Positions 43,278-53,452 of a stretch of 64,000 nt of DNA are shown here, piece by piece (within the stretch, counting starts at the first letter, position 1; each line of letters begins with the position of its first letter). Position numbers and translations under genes: made by a program. The notes beneath the pieces were generated by a model. That model worked only from the letters and a program-made list of their open reading frames with translations. It ran no database searches and was not told where the DNA came from. Origin of the DNA: Planctomycetaceae bacterium (GTDB lineage: Bacteria > Planctomycetota > Planctomycetia > Planctomycetales > Planctomycetaceae); NCBI GenBank assembly GCA_029259815.1, contig JAJDEJ010000262.1, positions 18,885 through 82,884 of the forward strand, given 5' to 3'.

Positions 43278-44777
43278 TCAACTGAGGTTCATACTCAACA
43301 GGAACTCATCATTCGTCTCCGTGCGTCGCATGCGGTTGACGAGGAGTTCCATGGCTTCGACCGGGTTCATGTCATTCAACACGCGGCGGAGGATCCAGAC
43401 GCGGCGGAGTTCTTCTTCGTCCATCAGCAGCTCTTCGCGGCGGGTGCCCGACTTGTTGACGTCGATCGCAGGCCAGATGCGTTTTTCGACCATGCGGCGA
43501 TCGAGGTGAAGTTCGGTGTTGCCGGTGCCTTTGAACTCCTCGAAGATCACTTCGTCCATCTTCGAGCCAGTGTCAACAAGGGCGGTGGCGATAATTGTCA
43601 GGCTGCCCCCTTCTTCGACACAGCGGGCTGCTCCGAAGAAGCGTTTGGGGTGCTGGAGGGCATTGGAGTCGACGCCGCCGGTGAGGATCTTGCCCGAGTT
43701 GGGGCACTCGGTGTTCCAGGCGCGGGCCAGACGGGTGATCGAATCGAGGAAGATGATCACATCGTGCCCGTACTCGACCATGCGTTTGGCCTTCTCAATG
43801 ACCATCTCGGACACCTGAATGTGACGGCTGGGCGGCTCGTCAAACGTGGAGGAGATGACCTCGCAGTTGGTGCCTTTGACCTGCCGCTCCATGTCGGTCA
43901 CTTCTTCCGGGCGTTCGTCGATCAGCAGCACGATGACATACGCATCCGGATGACTCTTGAGCACGGCTTGTGCCATCTGTTGCAGCAGGACCGTCTTGCC
44001 GGCACGGGGCGGGGAGACGATCAGCCCACGCTGGCCCATGCCAATGGGAGCCACGATGTCGACGACCCGCGTGCTGAGTTGCTTGGGGTCGTGAGAGAGC
44101 TGCAGACGCTTTTCAGGATGCAACGGTGTGAGGTCGTCGAACGGCACCTTGGCGGTGAGCAGGTTCGGGTCCTGCCCGTTGATGGCTTCGACCCGCAGCA
44201 GAGCGAAGTAGCGTTCGTTCTCCTTGGGTGGTCTGATCTGCCCGGCGACCGTGTTACCGTTTCGCAGGCCGAAGCGGCGAACCTGTGACGGCGACACATA
44301 GATGTCGTCCGGACAGGGGAGATAATGGTAGTCGGGTGAGCGCAGGAAGCCGAAGCCGTCCGGGAGAATTTCCAACGTGCCCTCGCCGAACATCAGGCCA
44401 TTGGTCTGCGTGCGCTCCTTGAGAATGCGGAAGATCAAATCCTGCTTCTTGAGTCCAGTAAACTCGGTGATCTTCTCCTGTCGCGCTAGCTCCAGGAGTT
44501 CCTTCATGGTCATGCGCTGCAATTCGGCGATGTGGATATCGTCGGACTGCTTCACGTTCTCGTACCGGGTGTTGGCCGGATTCTGATCCAACTCGTCCTC
44601 TTCTTCAGGGACCCCCGATGCAGGAACTTCAGGTTCCGGCGCCTCTTCGACAGCGACGGCGGCCTTGGCGGCAGCCGCGCGGCTGGTGCTTCTGCCGAGT
44701 TTGATCGGAGGATTGTCGGTGTCGACGTCGACGGCTTCGCCCGTTGCGGGGGTGGGTGCTTTGGATGTCTTTGCCAT
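43278..44777 (-). CDS. rho: Transcription termination factor Rho
   Basis: 499 residues from ATG 44777 ([10 protein letters not shown]). An Ala/Glu-rich N-terminal extension (about 1-80) is followed by a Rho N-domain (about 82-125), the RNA-binding cold-shock domain with [14 protein letters not shown] (about 136-160), and the ATPase: Walker [11 protein letters not shown] (about 256), Walker [14 protein letters not shown] (about 342), and the [12 protein letters not shown] segment. A hexameric RNA helicase ends transcripts. The 3' end is duplicated at 42491-42605. Confidence 0.96.
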   Translation of the reverse strand: MAKTSKAPTPATGEAVDVDTDNPPIKLGRSTSRAAAAKAAVAVEEAPEPEVPASGVPEEEDELDQNPANTRYENVKQSDDIHIAELQRMTMKELLELARQEKITEFTGLKKQDLIFRILKERTQTNGLMFGEGTLEILPDGFGFLRSPDYHYLPCPDDIYVSPSQVRRFGLRNGNTVAGQIRPPKENERYFALLRVEAINGQDPNLLTAKVPFDDLTPLHPEKRLQLSHDPKQLSTRVVDIVAPIGMGQRGLIVSPPRAGKTVLLQQMAQAVLKSHPDAYVIVLLIDERPEEVTDMERQVKGTNCEVISSTFDEPPSRHIQVSEMVIEKAKRMVEYGHDVIIFLDSITRLARAWNTECPNSGKILTGGVDSNALQHPKRFFGAARCVEEGGSLTIIATALVDTGSKMDEVIFEEFKGTGNTELHLDRRMVEKRIWPAIDVNKSGTRREELLMDEEELRRVWILRRVLNDMNPVEAMELLVNRMRRTETNDEFLLSMNLS

Positions 44778-44892
44778 GAGATTGGCCTTTACGGGAGAGA
44801 CGAGAATTCGCCAGTCGGAAGGAGAGGGCGGCTCAGCCGCCGGATGGGGAGATGTGTGATTGGCCCTGGTGAATGGATGTTTTGAAGTTGAT

Positions 44893-45552
44893 TCATGGGA
44901 TGCCAACAGAGCTGGGTGAAGGCTCGTTGGTCAGCCATCCTCGTTCAATAAGGTAGTCGGCCAGTTGTTGGCCCGCCTGTTCGATCGTACCGGAGTTGTC
45001 GACAATGATGTCAGCCGTGTTGCGCTTGTGATCGAGTGGCCACTGACTCGCCTCGCGACGGGCCAGTTCATCCGCTGTCCAGCCACGTGAGGCTGCGACA
45101 CGTTGAACACGTTGTTCATGAGGCACCTCGATGAAGGCCAGCACATCGCATCCATCTCGCCAACCGGCTTCGAGCAGGACTGCCGCATCGAAGATCATCA
45201 GTCGGACTGACTCGTCGGCTGCTCCGGCAGCCAGCTCCTGTTTGAAGACCTCCCCCATCGCGGGATGGACAATTGACTCCAACTCTTTGCGGGCATCGGC
45301 TCGCTCGGGATCATCGCCAAAGACTTGCGCGGCCAGTCGTCCGCGGTCGACTTCTCCTTCGACGAAGATCTCATCGCCGAAGACCTCTCGCAGCCGAATC
45401 TTGACGTCATCACAAAAAAGCACCTGATGGCCGACAGCGTCCGCGTCGACGAGGTGTCCGTGGTAATGCTCAGCCAGCCAACGAGCGACAGCCGACTTGC
45501 CGCTGCCCACGCCGCCGACGAGACCGATGATGGGTTTGAGTTTGTGTGCCAT
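44893..45552 (-). CDS. coaE: Dephospho-CoA kinase
   Basis: 219 residues from ATG 45552. P-loop GGVGSGKS (residues 13-20), [11 protein letters not shown] and the lid/adenine segment [20 protein letters not shown] are family hallmarks. It phosphorylates dephospho-CoA in the last step of coenzyme A synthesis; cytoplasmic. It lies 115 bases upstream of rho on the same strand. Confidence 0.94.
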   Translation of the reverse strand: MAHKLKPIIGLVGGVGSGKSAVARWLAEHYHGHLVDADAVGHQVLFCDDVKIRLREVFGDEIFVEGEVDRGRLAAQVFGDDPERADARKELESIVHPAMGEVFKQELAAGAADESVRLMIFDAAVLLEAGWRDGCDVLAFIEVPHEQRVQRVAASRGWTADELARREASQWPLDHKRNTADIIVDNSGTIEQAGQQLADYLIERGWLTNEPSPSSVGIP

Positions 45553-45693
45553 GGCAGGAACACCATGTCGAGTGATCCCCTCAGCCGGGAGAGGCTGTGG
45601 GATCACACTTGGAAAGGAATGGACGGACTGTTGTTGTTCGGAGAGGCAAACATCGAGGGTCGTGCGAGCGCACGCCGCGATTCAGGAGGAACT

Positions 45694-45930
45694 GTGATTG
45701 ATCAGGAAGATGTCGAAAGTGTTGGCCGGATGGCAAACGAGTTGTGGAATGAATCCGTTGAACGCGGCTCGGCTCCGCCGATCGATGAGGAATATCAGGA
45801 GAGATGTCTTGCGGAGGTCGGAGTCAATCATCGGTCATGGAAACCGGATTGTCAACTTCCGGGGCCGATTTCGACACGAAATACCCTGTCATCTGGCTGC
45901 AAGCGCGGGGTCGTGACTGATGGAAGTTGA
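45694..45930 (+). CDS. Possible small protein with a strong ribosome site
   Basis: 78 residues from GTG 45694, preceded by AGGAGG at a 5-base gap. The first half (IDQEDVESVGRMANELWN) looks like an acidic helix; the C-terminal half lacks clear features and could be non-coding. It ends 6 bases before the convergent dapF stop. The ribosome site is the main reason to list it. Confidence 0.4.
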   Translation: MIDQEDVESVGRMANELWNESVERGSAPPIDEEYQERCLAEVGVNHRSWKPDCQLPGPISTRNTLSSGCKRGVVTDGS

Positions 45931-45936
45931 AGCAAC

Positions 45937-46782
45937 TCAGTGAGATTCGGAGGGCCACTCGCCCCGGAAGACTTCGGTCGCCGGTCCGGTCATGAAGACG
46001 TCGCCCCCTTCGCTCCACTCCAGTTTGAGGTCGCCGCCCCGCAGATGGGCTTGCACTCTTCGTTCGAATCGTCCTGTCAACACGCCGGCGACGGCGACCG
46101 CACAGGCACCCGTGCCGCAGGCCATCGTCTCGCCGCTGCCCCGTTCCCACACCCGCATCTCGAACTCCGATGGCGAGACGACGCGGATGAACTCCACATT
46201 CACCCGATTGGGGAACGCTGGATGGTGCTCGATCTGCGGACCGAGGGTGAGGACATGACGGTCGGTGATCTCGTCGACGAATGTCACGCAGTGCGGATTG
46301 CCCATCGAGACGCACGTCACCTCAAACGTCTCGCCTCCCACATCGAGAGGCACATTCTGTGGCGGGTCACCGGGCAGTGTCGTTGGAATATCGGCTGAGA
46401 CGAGGATCGGTGCCCCCATGTTGACTCGCACCTGATCGACCCGCGCACCAGATCGTTCGACAATCGTCACTGTGAGCACGCCGGTACCTGTCTCGATGGG
46501 GAACTCGTCCCCCGTCGCGAGTCCCTCTTCAGCGGCGTACTTGGCAACACATCGCAACGCGTTGCCGCACATCTCGGCCTCGCTGCCATCCGCGTTGAAC
46601 ATCCGCATGCGGACAGGTGCCTGCTCGGACGGAGTGATGAGCACGAGTCCGTCACCACCAATGCCTGTGTGGCGATCGCTGACCGCCCGCGCGACGTCAG
46701 CGACATCACTTGGGACTTGTTCACGAAAGCAGTCGACGTAAACGTAGTCGTTCCCCGCTCCGTGCATCTTAATGAACTGCAT
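45937..46782 (-). CDS. dapF: Diaminopimelate epimerase
   Basis: 281 residues from ATG 46782. Both catalytic cysteines lie in their usual contexts: EMCGNALRC (Cys 72) and [11 protein letters not shown] (about residue 219), with [12 protein letters not shown] at the start. It converts LL- to meso-diaminopimelate for lysine and peptidoglycan, so it is evidence for peptidoglycan synthesis in this organism. Confidence 0.96.
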   Translation of the reverse strand: MQFIKMHGAGNDYVYVDCFREQVPSDVADVARAVSDRHTGIGGDGLVLITPSEQAPVRMRMFNADGSEAEMCGNALRCVAKYAAEEGLATGDEFPIETGTGVLTVTIVERSGARVDQVRVNMGAPILVSADIPTTLPGDPPQNVPLDVGGETFEVTCVSMGNPHCVTFVDEITDRHVLTLGPQIEHHPAFPNRVNVEFIRVVSPSEFEMRVWERGSGETMACGTGACAVAVAGVLTGRFERRVQAHLRGGDLKLEWSEGGDVFMTGPATEVFRGEWPSESH

Positions 46783-47010
46783 GTTGGGTCTTCCTCGACG
46801 AGGTGACACGGTGAGATGACAGGGGGTTCACCGCGAGCCTTCAGCATATCTCAATCACGCAGTCTGTCGACAGCAGCCGAATGGTGTCGAAGCTCTTCCC
46901 CAGCGGCGAACCACTGGTCTATCATCTCGGGCGTACGTGGAAGCTCGATGCTGTGGTCAGGAATTGCAGCAACGAACATCGTCATATTCTGAAGAGAGTT
47001 GTGGCAACGC

Positions 47011-48954
47011 ATGACATCGCCGATGAATGATTTTTGTAGCCGTGAAGAACAACTGCTACCGCCGCCGAGACAGATTCAATCGCGACAGTCGGAGTCTCGT
47101 CTGAGAAGAGTCCGGCGTTTCCTTTCGGCTGTGGTCAGTCAACTCGCTCTCGGTGTGCTCTGTGGCTCGACCGTCCCGGCAGGCACATCGAATAGCCTGA
47201 TGGACATCTCGACCGACGGCACGTTGCTGGTTTGCTCCAACCGGGACAACGGAACCCTCAGCGTCGTCGACCTGATCAATCATCAGAAAACTCACGAGAT
47301 CAACGTTGGTCATTTCCCGGAGGGAGTCTCGTTTCTCGGCGACACCCACACGGTGGCGGTCGCCGTCTACGCGGAGGACCGAGTTCAGTTCGTCGAAGCT
47401 GACACTGGTGAGACGGTTGGCAACGTCGATGTTTTCGACGAGCCGTACGGTGTCGTCAGCAATCGGTCCGGCTCCCATGTGTACGTCACGCTGGACTACC
47501 CCGGACAGGTCCTTGAAATCGAGACCGGCACCCGGCAAATCAAGCGAACGTTTGCAGCCGGTGCATTCGCCCGCGGGATCGCCATCGCTGAGGAAGCAGA
47601 GCGACTCTACGTCACGAACTATTACACGGCGCAACTCCTGGCAATCGACTTGGCTGCAGGTGAGCAGGTCGACGAATGGACCGGCACAGATTTCGACAAT
47701 CTCTGCCGCCAAGTCGTGCTCAACCCGCATCGGGACAAGGCGTATCTGCCGCATCTCCGTTCGGTGACCACAATCGCCCACGGGGCCGGTTCAATTTTCC
47801 CATATGTGGCTGTCGTCAATACCGGGGCTGACGCAGACCGGCGTCGCCGCCGCATCAAGATGGATTCATTCAACGGTGCCCAAGTGACTTCTAATCCGTG
47901 GGAAGTCGCCGTCTCGCCTGACGGTCGTCGTCTGTACGTGGTGTTTGCCGGAACTGACGATATGTACATCAGCAATATCCTTGACGATGACTACTGGGAG
48001 ATTGAATTTGAGCGGCATGTGCGACTGGGACACAATCCCCGGGCGGTCCGTGTCGCCCCGGACAGCAAGACCTTCTCTGTCTACAACGCGCTCGACTTCA
48101 ATGTCGTGGTCTACGACGCTCAACAAGTGAAGCCGATCGCAACGATTGACGTCTGTGAGAATGTACTCGAGGAAGAAGTTCTGGCGGGCAAGAAGTTGTT
48201 CTACTCCGCACTGCAGCCGATGTCGGGTCGCCACTGGATCGCATGTTCGAGTTGTCATCCAGACGGAGACCCGGACGGTCGCACATGGCAGAACCCCGAG
48301 GGCTTGCGGAACACACAGGCATTGTTCGGCTTGGCGTGGACGCATCCCATCCACTGGTCGGCCGACCGGGACGAAGTCCAGGACTTCGAGCACACGATCC
48401 GTGGCGAGTTGATGCAGGGTCGCGGTCTGATCAAAGGCAAAGTCAATTCGCCGTTGGGGAAACCTAACGCAGAACTCTCCTCGTCACTCGACGCCTTGGC
48501 CGCGTATACCAACTCGCACACGTTCACACTGAGTCCGCATGCCAAGCACGGGTTGAGCGACGCAGCCAAGCGCGGCAGGGAAATCTTCTTCTCCGAAGAA
48601 ACCCAATGTGCGACCTGCCACAGCGGTCCCTACTTCACCGACTCGACGCCCAAACCAACCTCACACCTGCATGATGTCGGCACTGGCACCTTCGACAAGA
48701 GTGAAAAGATGAAGCCAGCCTACGACACGCCCACACTGTTGGGCGTCTACCGCACGGCCCCCTATCTCCATCACGGTCTGGCCGAAACGCTCGCAGACGT
48801 TCTGACAACACAAAATCCCGACGATCAACACGGCAAGACAAGCCACCTCTCGGCGGACCAGATCGCCGATCTGGTCGCATTCATGAATTCATTGCCGTAC
48901 GAGAATCCACAAAGTGCTGCAGAAACCACCGGGTTGCAGCGAATCGACCACTGA
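47011..48954 (+). CDS. Exported YncE-like propeller joined to a di-heme cytochrome c domain
   Basis: 647 residues from ATG 47011 (a TTG at 46999 and an ATG at 47023 are alternatives). The basic N-terminus leads to a signal-like hydrophobic run (about 38-58). Residues about 60-390 are seven-blade YncE/NHL-type repeats (GTLLVCSNRDNGTLSVVDL, VAVSPDGRRLYVVF). The C-terminal part has two heme sites, CSSCH and CATCH, as in di-heme cytochrome c peroxidase-like proteins, with a typical CHSGPYFTD stretch. An electron-transfer role in the periplasm is likely; the substrate is not known. Confidence 0.9.
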   Translation: MTSPMNDFCSREEQLLPPPRQIQSRQSESRLRRVRRFLSAVVSQLALGVLCGSTVPAGTSNSLMDISTDGTLLVCSNRDNGTLSVVDLINHQKTHEINVGHFPEGVSFLGDTHTVAVAVYAEDRVQFVEADTGETVGNVDVFDEPYGVVSNRSGSHVYVTLDYPGQVLEIETGTRQIKRTFAAGAFARGIAIAEEAERLYVTNYYTAQLLAIDLAAGEQVDEWTGTDFDNLCRQVVLNPHRDKAYLPHLRSVTTIAHGAGSIFPYVAVVNTGADADRRRRRIKMDSFNGAQVTSNPWEVAVSPDGRRLYVVFAGTDDMYISNILDDDYWEIEFERHVRLGHNPRAVRVAPDSKTFSVYNALDFNVVVYDAQQVKPIATIDVCENVLEEEVLAGKKLFYSALQPMSGRHWIACSSCHPDGDPDGRTWQNPEGLRNTQALFGLAWTHPIHWSADRDEVQDFEHTIRGELMQGRGLIKGKVNSPLGKPNAELSSSLDALAAYTNSHTFTLSPHAKHGLSDAAKRGREIFFSEETQCATCHSGPYFTDSTPKPTSHLHDVGTGTFDKSEKMKPAYDTPTLLGVYRTAPYLHHGLAETLADVLTTQNPDDQHGKTSHLSADQIADLVAFMNSLPYENPQSAAETTGLQRIDH

Positions 48955-49047
48955 ACTGCGGGCTTCAATGAGCCACCCAGCAGTCTCGAACAGGACTGAC
49001 CATCCGCCGGTAGCGATGTGTCTCTTCTGCTGTGAATCGTGTTTGAG

Positions 49048-49120
49048 TGGAGCCGAAGGGACTCGAACCCTCGACCTCTGCATTGCGAACGCAGCGCTCT
49101 CCCAGCTGAGCTACGGCCCC
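49048..49120 (-). tRNA. tRNA-Ala (anticodon CGC)
   Basis: On the minus strand a full cloverleaf of 73 bases: acceptor GGGGCCG / CGGCTCC, D-arm AGCTCAGCTGGGAGAGC, anticodon stem CTGCG / TGCAG around TTCGCAA, and T-arm GAGGGTTCGAGTCCC. The anticodon CGC reads GCG (Ala). The 3' CCA is not encoded. Confidence 0.96.
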
Positions 49121-49200
49121 TCAAAGGATCAGACAGAGATTCTACGGTAAGGTTCAGTTTGAGGAAAGCCCTCGCCGTGAGGGTTCACTGTCAGGTCGAG

Positions 49201-50328
49201 TCATTCAGAACGCCTGCGGGGGACAAACGGGGCGATCAGCACGAATGGCTGAGATTGTTCGTCGATGCGAAGCTCCTGCTTCATCCGGTTACGGGCGGCC
49301 GCACTGTTGAGGACTGAGATCCACGCGGCCTTCTTCGAGGGATAGCTCAACGTCGTCTCTGCGAGATCGATGCCCTTCTGCTCGACCAGGTAGTGGTTCA
49401 CGACCACAGGCACTTTGGTGACCACCGCGATCTCATCGAGCACCGCCTGCACGGGGATGTCGTCAAACTTGACCGGGACCATCTTGAACAGTGTAGGAGC
49501 GATCTCGCCGCGGCGCATTCCCTTGTCCATCTCCCAACCGACCGGCCAGGGGTCGCTGATGTCGGAGAGCGGTTGGATGACGAATTCGATCTCCTTCGTC
49601 GGCGTCCGCAGTGGACGGAAACCAAGTCCGTAGTCTGCAAGCATGATCGCCAGACTCGTACCTCGGCTCAAGCCGGCTAATCGCTGACGCACAGGAGCGA
49701 CAGACTTCAAGGACGCCAGATGCGCAGCAGCGGTCGAGTGATAGCGGACCGAGTACGAGGTCGGCAGATGCATTTGCTCGATCGCAACGTCGACTGTCTC
49801 GCCATACGAGCTCTCCGGGATTGGTTCGCTCATGGCGGTGAATAACGTCTTGAATTGCTCCTCCGACAGCCCCCACAGCGGCTTGCCTTCGGGAGATCCC
49901 TGGGCACCATACAGTTTGAGTTCGTCGATCCACTCCTTGAGTCTCTGGGAGTCCGACCGAGAGAATGTCTGATCCGGCAGAACGATCTTGCCCATCCCGT
50001 CGAGAGTGGCGATGACCTTCACCCATCGCAGAGTGCCGCGTACTTTCTCTGTGACACCTAGCTCGTCATCAAACTGAGGCTGCCGGATGCGAACACTTGC
50101 CCCTTGTTCCTGAAGGAGCTTGGCCCAGTCACGAGATCGCGTATCAACCCCCAGAGACCCAGGGATCACCAGTTCAAACTCAACAGTCGTCTTCAGTGGC
50201 AGTGACGCATTGGCCCGAGACGCAGAAGTGAGCGGGCCTGATCGAGTTGTCGAAGGCCGTGTCTGTGCATCGACGGACGACGTGAGCAACCAGCCGAAGG
50301 CGAAGACCCCAATGAGCGCTCTCTGCAT
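49201..50328 (-). CDS. Secreted protein with a secretin-N-like (STN) C-terminal segment
   Basis: 375 residues with a signal peptide (about 1-21). The C-terminal part FDDIPVQAVLDEIAVVTKV then PVVVNHYLVEQKGIDL and the strand after it resemble STN/secretin N-domains, which contact peptides or other secretins in the periplasm. The rest has no recognised motif. It is not next to type II secretion or Tol genes. Confidence 0.72.
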   Translation of the reverse strand: MQRALIGVFAFGWLLTSSVDAQTRPSTTRSGPLTSASRANASLPLKTTVEFELVIPGSLGVDTRSRDWAKLLQEQGASVRIRQPQFDDELGVTEKVRGTLRWVKVIATLDGMGKIVLPDQTFSRSDSQRLKEWIDELKLYGAQGSPEGKPLWGLSEEQFKTLFTAMSEPIPESSYGETVDVAIEQMHLPTSYSVRYHSTAAAHLASLKSVAPVRQRLAGLSRGTSLAIMLADYGLGFRPLRTPTKEIEFVIQPLSDISDPWPVGWEMDKGMRRGEIAPTLFKMVPVKFDDIPVQAVLDEIAVVTKVPVVVNHYLVEQKGIDLAETTLSYPSKKAAWISVLNSAAARNRMKQELRIDEQSQPFVLIAPFVPRRRSE

Positions 50329-50426
50329 GACGTGCCAACTCCCTGCCGCGTGATCAAATTCGTGTGTCCCATCCTATGACTGAACGTTGTTGGGCAGCAA
50401 GATGCGTTCTCGCCGTGAGCTACACG

Positions 50427-50903
50427 TCAAGATCGCAGCCAAAGGCGGTCCAACAGCGTGAGACACACACAGGCATAGATGGCTGCGACCAGATCGTCCG
50501 CCATGATACCCCAACCACCCGGAAGTCGCTCGAAACGACGAATGGGCCAGATTTTGGTGATGTCGAAGAATCGGAAGAGAAGAAACCCCAACACGGCTGA
50601 GGCGGGCGTGACCTGTGTGAAAGCGAATACCAATGGAAAAGCGGCGATCTCATCCCAGACCACGCTGCCAGGATCCTTGAGGTCCATCAGCCGGGCGGCT
50701 TCACCACAAATCGGCACCCCCACCAGTGCAATGATGACCGCTGTCACCGCCCAAGCCAGACCCGTGAGTCCTGCGGACTGCATGCCCCACACCAGAACCG
50801 GTCCCCACAGACTGCCGACCGTGCCCGGTGCCCAGCGTGAGTAGCCAGCTCCCAGCCCGGTCGCGAGCAGCATGATCATGCTGTTGATCAGCTTTGAGAA
50901 CAC
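50427..50903 (-). CDS. pgpA: Phosphatidylglycerophosphatase A
   Basis: 158 residues with about four membrane helices. Family motifs GAGYSRWAPGTVGSLWG at the start, VVWDEIAAFPLVF in the middle and FRFFDITKIWPIRRFE then GGWGIMADDLVAA at the end carry the catalytic acidic residues. It dephosphorylates phosphatidylglycerol phosphate at the inner membrane. Confidence 0.93.
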   Translation of the reverse strand: MFSKLINSMIMLLATGLGAGYSRWAPGTVGSLWGPVLVWGMQSAGLTGLAWAVTAVIIALVGVPICGEAARLMDLKDPGSVVWDEIAAFPLVFAFTQVTPASAVLGFLLFRFFDITKIWPIRRFERLPGGWGIMADDLVAAIYACVCLTLLDRLWLRS

Positions 50904-51030
50904 GTTGTTGCCTCGATAACACAGCTACCCAAAATCCCGGCTCTCACTATAATCCAAGTTCGATCTCAACGTGACCCGGCGATCCGAGCGTGTCACTTTC
51001 CGAAATATTCCTCGCACCTGTGATCTCAAC

Positions 51031-52716
51031 ATGGCCGACAACGGCAAACCCAGCAAGCTCGAAGTCATCAAGGACAGCAGCCGCTTCCTACGAGGCACGA
51101 TCACCGAGGAGTTGGCGAGTGATGAGCCGACGTTCAACGGCGACAACGCCCAACTGCTGAAATTCCACGGCACTTATCAGCAGGATGATCGTGATCAGCG
51201 GGGCGGTGGCTCGAAGGAGTTCATCTTCATGGTCCGCAGTCGCATCCCCGGCGGGAAAGTGACGGCAGCCCAGTTCCTCGGCGAGTTGGATCTCTGTGAG
51301 AAGTACGGCAACGACACCGTCCGCATCACCGACCGGCAGGGCTTCCAACTCCACGGTGTCCACAAAGGGGACCTGCGAGCGACCATTCAGGGCATCAACG
51401 AGACCAAGCTCTCGACGCAGTCCGCCTGTGGCGACGTCTGCCGCAACTTCATGTGCTGCCCGGCTCCCATCAATGGCGACCCGGTCCGTCAGCAGATGCA
51501 GGAGATGGCCGATGTCCTCGCGGACCACTTCCGGCCAAAGTCCTCCGCCTACTACGAACTCTGGCTCCGCGACCCGGACAGCGAGCAGAGTGAGAAGGTC
51601 CACGAAGTCACGGACGACACCGAGCCGATCTACGGCAAGACTTACCTTCCACGGAAGTTCAAATTCGGTATCGCCTTGCCGGAGGACAACTGCGTCGACA
51701 TCTACACGCAGGACCTCGGGCTGATGGCGATTGTCGAGGAAGACAAAATCGTCGGCTACAACGTGCTCGTTGGTGGCGGACAGGGGATGACTCCTGCGAA
51801 GAAGGACACCTTCCCCGCTGTCGGTCAGAAGATGACCTTCGCCACGCCGGAGCAAACGGTCGCTGTCTGCGAGGCGATCGTGAAAGTTCAGCGAGACTTC
51901 GGCAACCGGTCGGACCGCAAGTTCGCCCGCATGAAGTACCTCATCGCCAACTGGGGTCTCGACAAATTCAAAGCCAAGGTCGAGGAGTACTTCGGTGAGT
52001 CCCTGCCCGAGCCGCACCCCACGGATATCACGGGTGTCGATGACCACATGGGCTGGCACGAGCAGGGAGACGGAAAACTGTTCCTCGGCATCAATGTCGA
52101 AAATGGTCGGATTCAAGACGAGGGTGACCTGCGTCTCAAGACGGCCATCCGCACACTGCTCGCCAAGTACCCGGTCGACACGCGCCTCACCGCCTTGCAA
52201 GGCATGATCCTCTGTGACATCGACCCAGCGGACAAAGATGACATCGAGTCCATTCTCAAGGAACATGGCGTCCCACTCGCAGAAGAACTCACACTCGCAA
52301 GGCGCTACTCGATCTCTTGTCCTGCGTTTCCCACATGTGGTCTCGCCATCACGGAATCCGAGCGTGTGATGCCCGAGGTGATGACTGATATCGAATCCAC
52401 ATTGGAAAAACATGGCTTGATTGGCGAATGCGTCACGGTCCACATGACGGGCTGCCCCAACGGCTGTGCCCGCCCCTACACACCGGACATTGGACTCGTC
52501 GGCAAGGCCCGAGGCAAATATACCGTCTATCTCGGTGGCAACCCGGAAGGCACTCGCATCGGCTTCATCTACGAAGATATGGTCCCGCAAGAGGAAATCG
52601 GCTCCAGGCTGTCACCCGTGCTCGCACAGTACGTGTCCAGCAGACAGGAGGGCGAATCGTTCGGCGACTTCTGTCATCGACAGGGCAAGGACAGTCTCGT
52701 CGCTGCCAATGCATGA
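51031..52716 (+). CDS. Siroheme/4Fe-4S sulfite or nitrite reductase (ferredoxin type)
   Basis: 561 residues from ATG 51031. Two homologous ferrodoxin-like halves are seen. The cluster ligands are Cys 430, 436, 475 and 479 (CPAFPTC and TGCPNGCARPY), and DRQGFQLHGV is the N-terminal substrate segment. It reduces sulfite to sulfide or nitrite to ammonia with electrons from ferredoxin; NirA and Sir cannot be told apart by eye here. No NADPH-flavoprotein subunit is adjacent. Confidence 0.92.
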   Translation: MADNGKPSKLEVIKDSSRFLRGTITEELASDEPTFNGDNAQLLKFHGTYQQDDRDQRGGGSKEFIFMVRSRIPGGKVTAAQFLGELDLCEKYGNDTVRITDRQGFQLHGVHKGDLRATIQGINETKLSTQSACGDVCRNFMCCPAPINGDPVRQQMQEMADVLADHFRPKSSAYYELWLRDPDSEQSEKVHEVTDDTEPIYGKTYLPRKFKFGIALPEDNCVDIYTQDLGLMAIVEEDKIVGYNVLVGGGQGMTPAKKDTFPAVGQKMTFATPEQTVAVCEAIVKVQRDFGNRSDRKFARMKYLIANWGLDKFKAKVEEYFGESLPEPHPTDITGVDDHMGWHEQGDGKLFLGINVENGRIQDEGDLRLKTAIRTLLAKYPVDTRLTALQGMILCDIDPADKDDIESILKEHGVPLAEELTLARRYSISCPAFPTCGLAITESERVMPEVMTDIESTLEKHGLIGECVTVHMTGCPNGCARPYTPDIGLVGKARGKYTVYLGGNPEGTRIGFIYEDMVPQEEIGSRLSPVLAQYVSSRQEGESFGDFCHRQGKDSLVAANA

Positions 52717-52773
52717 GTACTCCATCCTGAACACCTCCACCCATGACTTGTCGTTTCGCACAGGACTCACCGC

Positions 52774-53406
52774 ATGTTCATGACTCGATTCTTGACGCTC
52801 CTGACGACCGTCTGTGTGACGTTCGGTCCTGCAATCCAGGCTGACGACACGACCGAACCACCGGTGACCTATACGCTTGAGGTTAATGGCCAGAAATACC
52901 TCCTCAGTGCCGACAAGACGGTCATCTTGAAGGGCAGCTTTCAAAACCCCAAGGTGACGCTGCGGGCTTCCTCCACGCGCCGATTCGTGCACGACGGAAT
53001 TGCTTTCGATTATCCCGCTAACTTCACGTTTGAAGCCGACCTCAGCGATCCCGGCATCCGCACGTGGACCATGTCGGGGAACAACGTCACGCTTATGCTG
53101 TTCGACTTCGATGAACCAGTCAAACCAACTGAGTTAATCGCCTCCACTGCCGAGTCGCTCAAAACTAACGTCGACCGCATGGAGTCGACGTCCCTGAAAC
53201 TCGGCACACTCAACGCCAAGGGTCAATCGGCCCTGCTGAAGGTCGGAGATGTTGCCCTGTCGTACACGGTCCTCGCGATGCCGGCCGCAGCAGGGAAGAG
53301 TCGGCTGCTCATCGTACAGGATCTCCCTCAGGACAATGGTCAGCCAAGCAATGAACGGACCGACATCCTCAAGATGCTCGGCGATTCGTTCACGCAGAAG
53401 CCATGA
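52774..53406 (+). CDS. Secreted protein of unknown function
   Basis: 210 residues with a signal peptide (about 1-23). Beta-rich, with FVHDGIAFDYPANFTFEAD in the middle, which resembles PsbP/DUF1795-type lipocalin-like openings, and NGQPSNERTDILKMLGDSF at the end. It follows the reductase by 57 bases and precedes the ABC ATPase by 46 on the same strand. Family not recognised with certainty. Confidence 0.72.
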   Translation: MFMTRFLTLLTTVCVTFGPAIQADDTTEPPVTYTLEVNGQKYLLSADKTVILKGSFQNPKVTLRASSTRRFVHDGIAFDYPANFTFEADLSDPGIRTWTMSGNNVTLMLFDFDEPVKPTELIASTAESLKTNVDRMESTSLKLGTLNAKGQSALLKVGDVALSYTVLAMPAAAGKSRLLIVQDLPQDNGQPSNERTDILKMLGDSFTQKP

Positions 53407-53452
53407 TGAGCGGTCAGAAGATCACAACGCTCCCCTTCTCGTCGGCTGACTG

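Noticed and set aside
43506..44288. 260-codon frame antisense to rho
   Set aside because: Rho is certain on the other strand; the frame lacks any recognisable product.
51088..52590. 500-codon open frame antisense to the sulfite/nitrite reductase gene
   Set aside because: Shadow of a high-GC coding strand; the reductase with its four cluster cysteines is on the other strand and there is no ribosome site.
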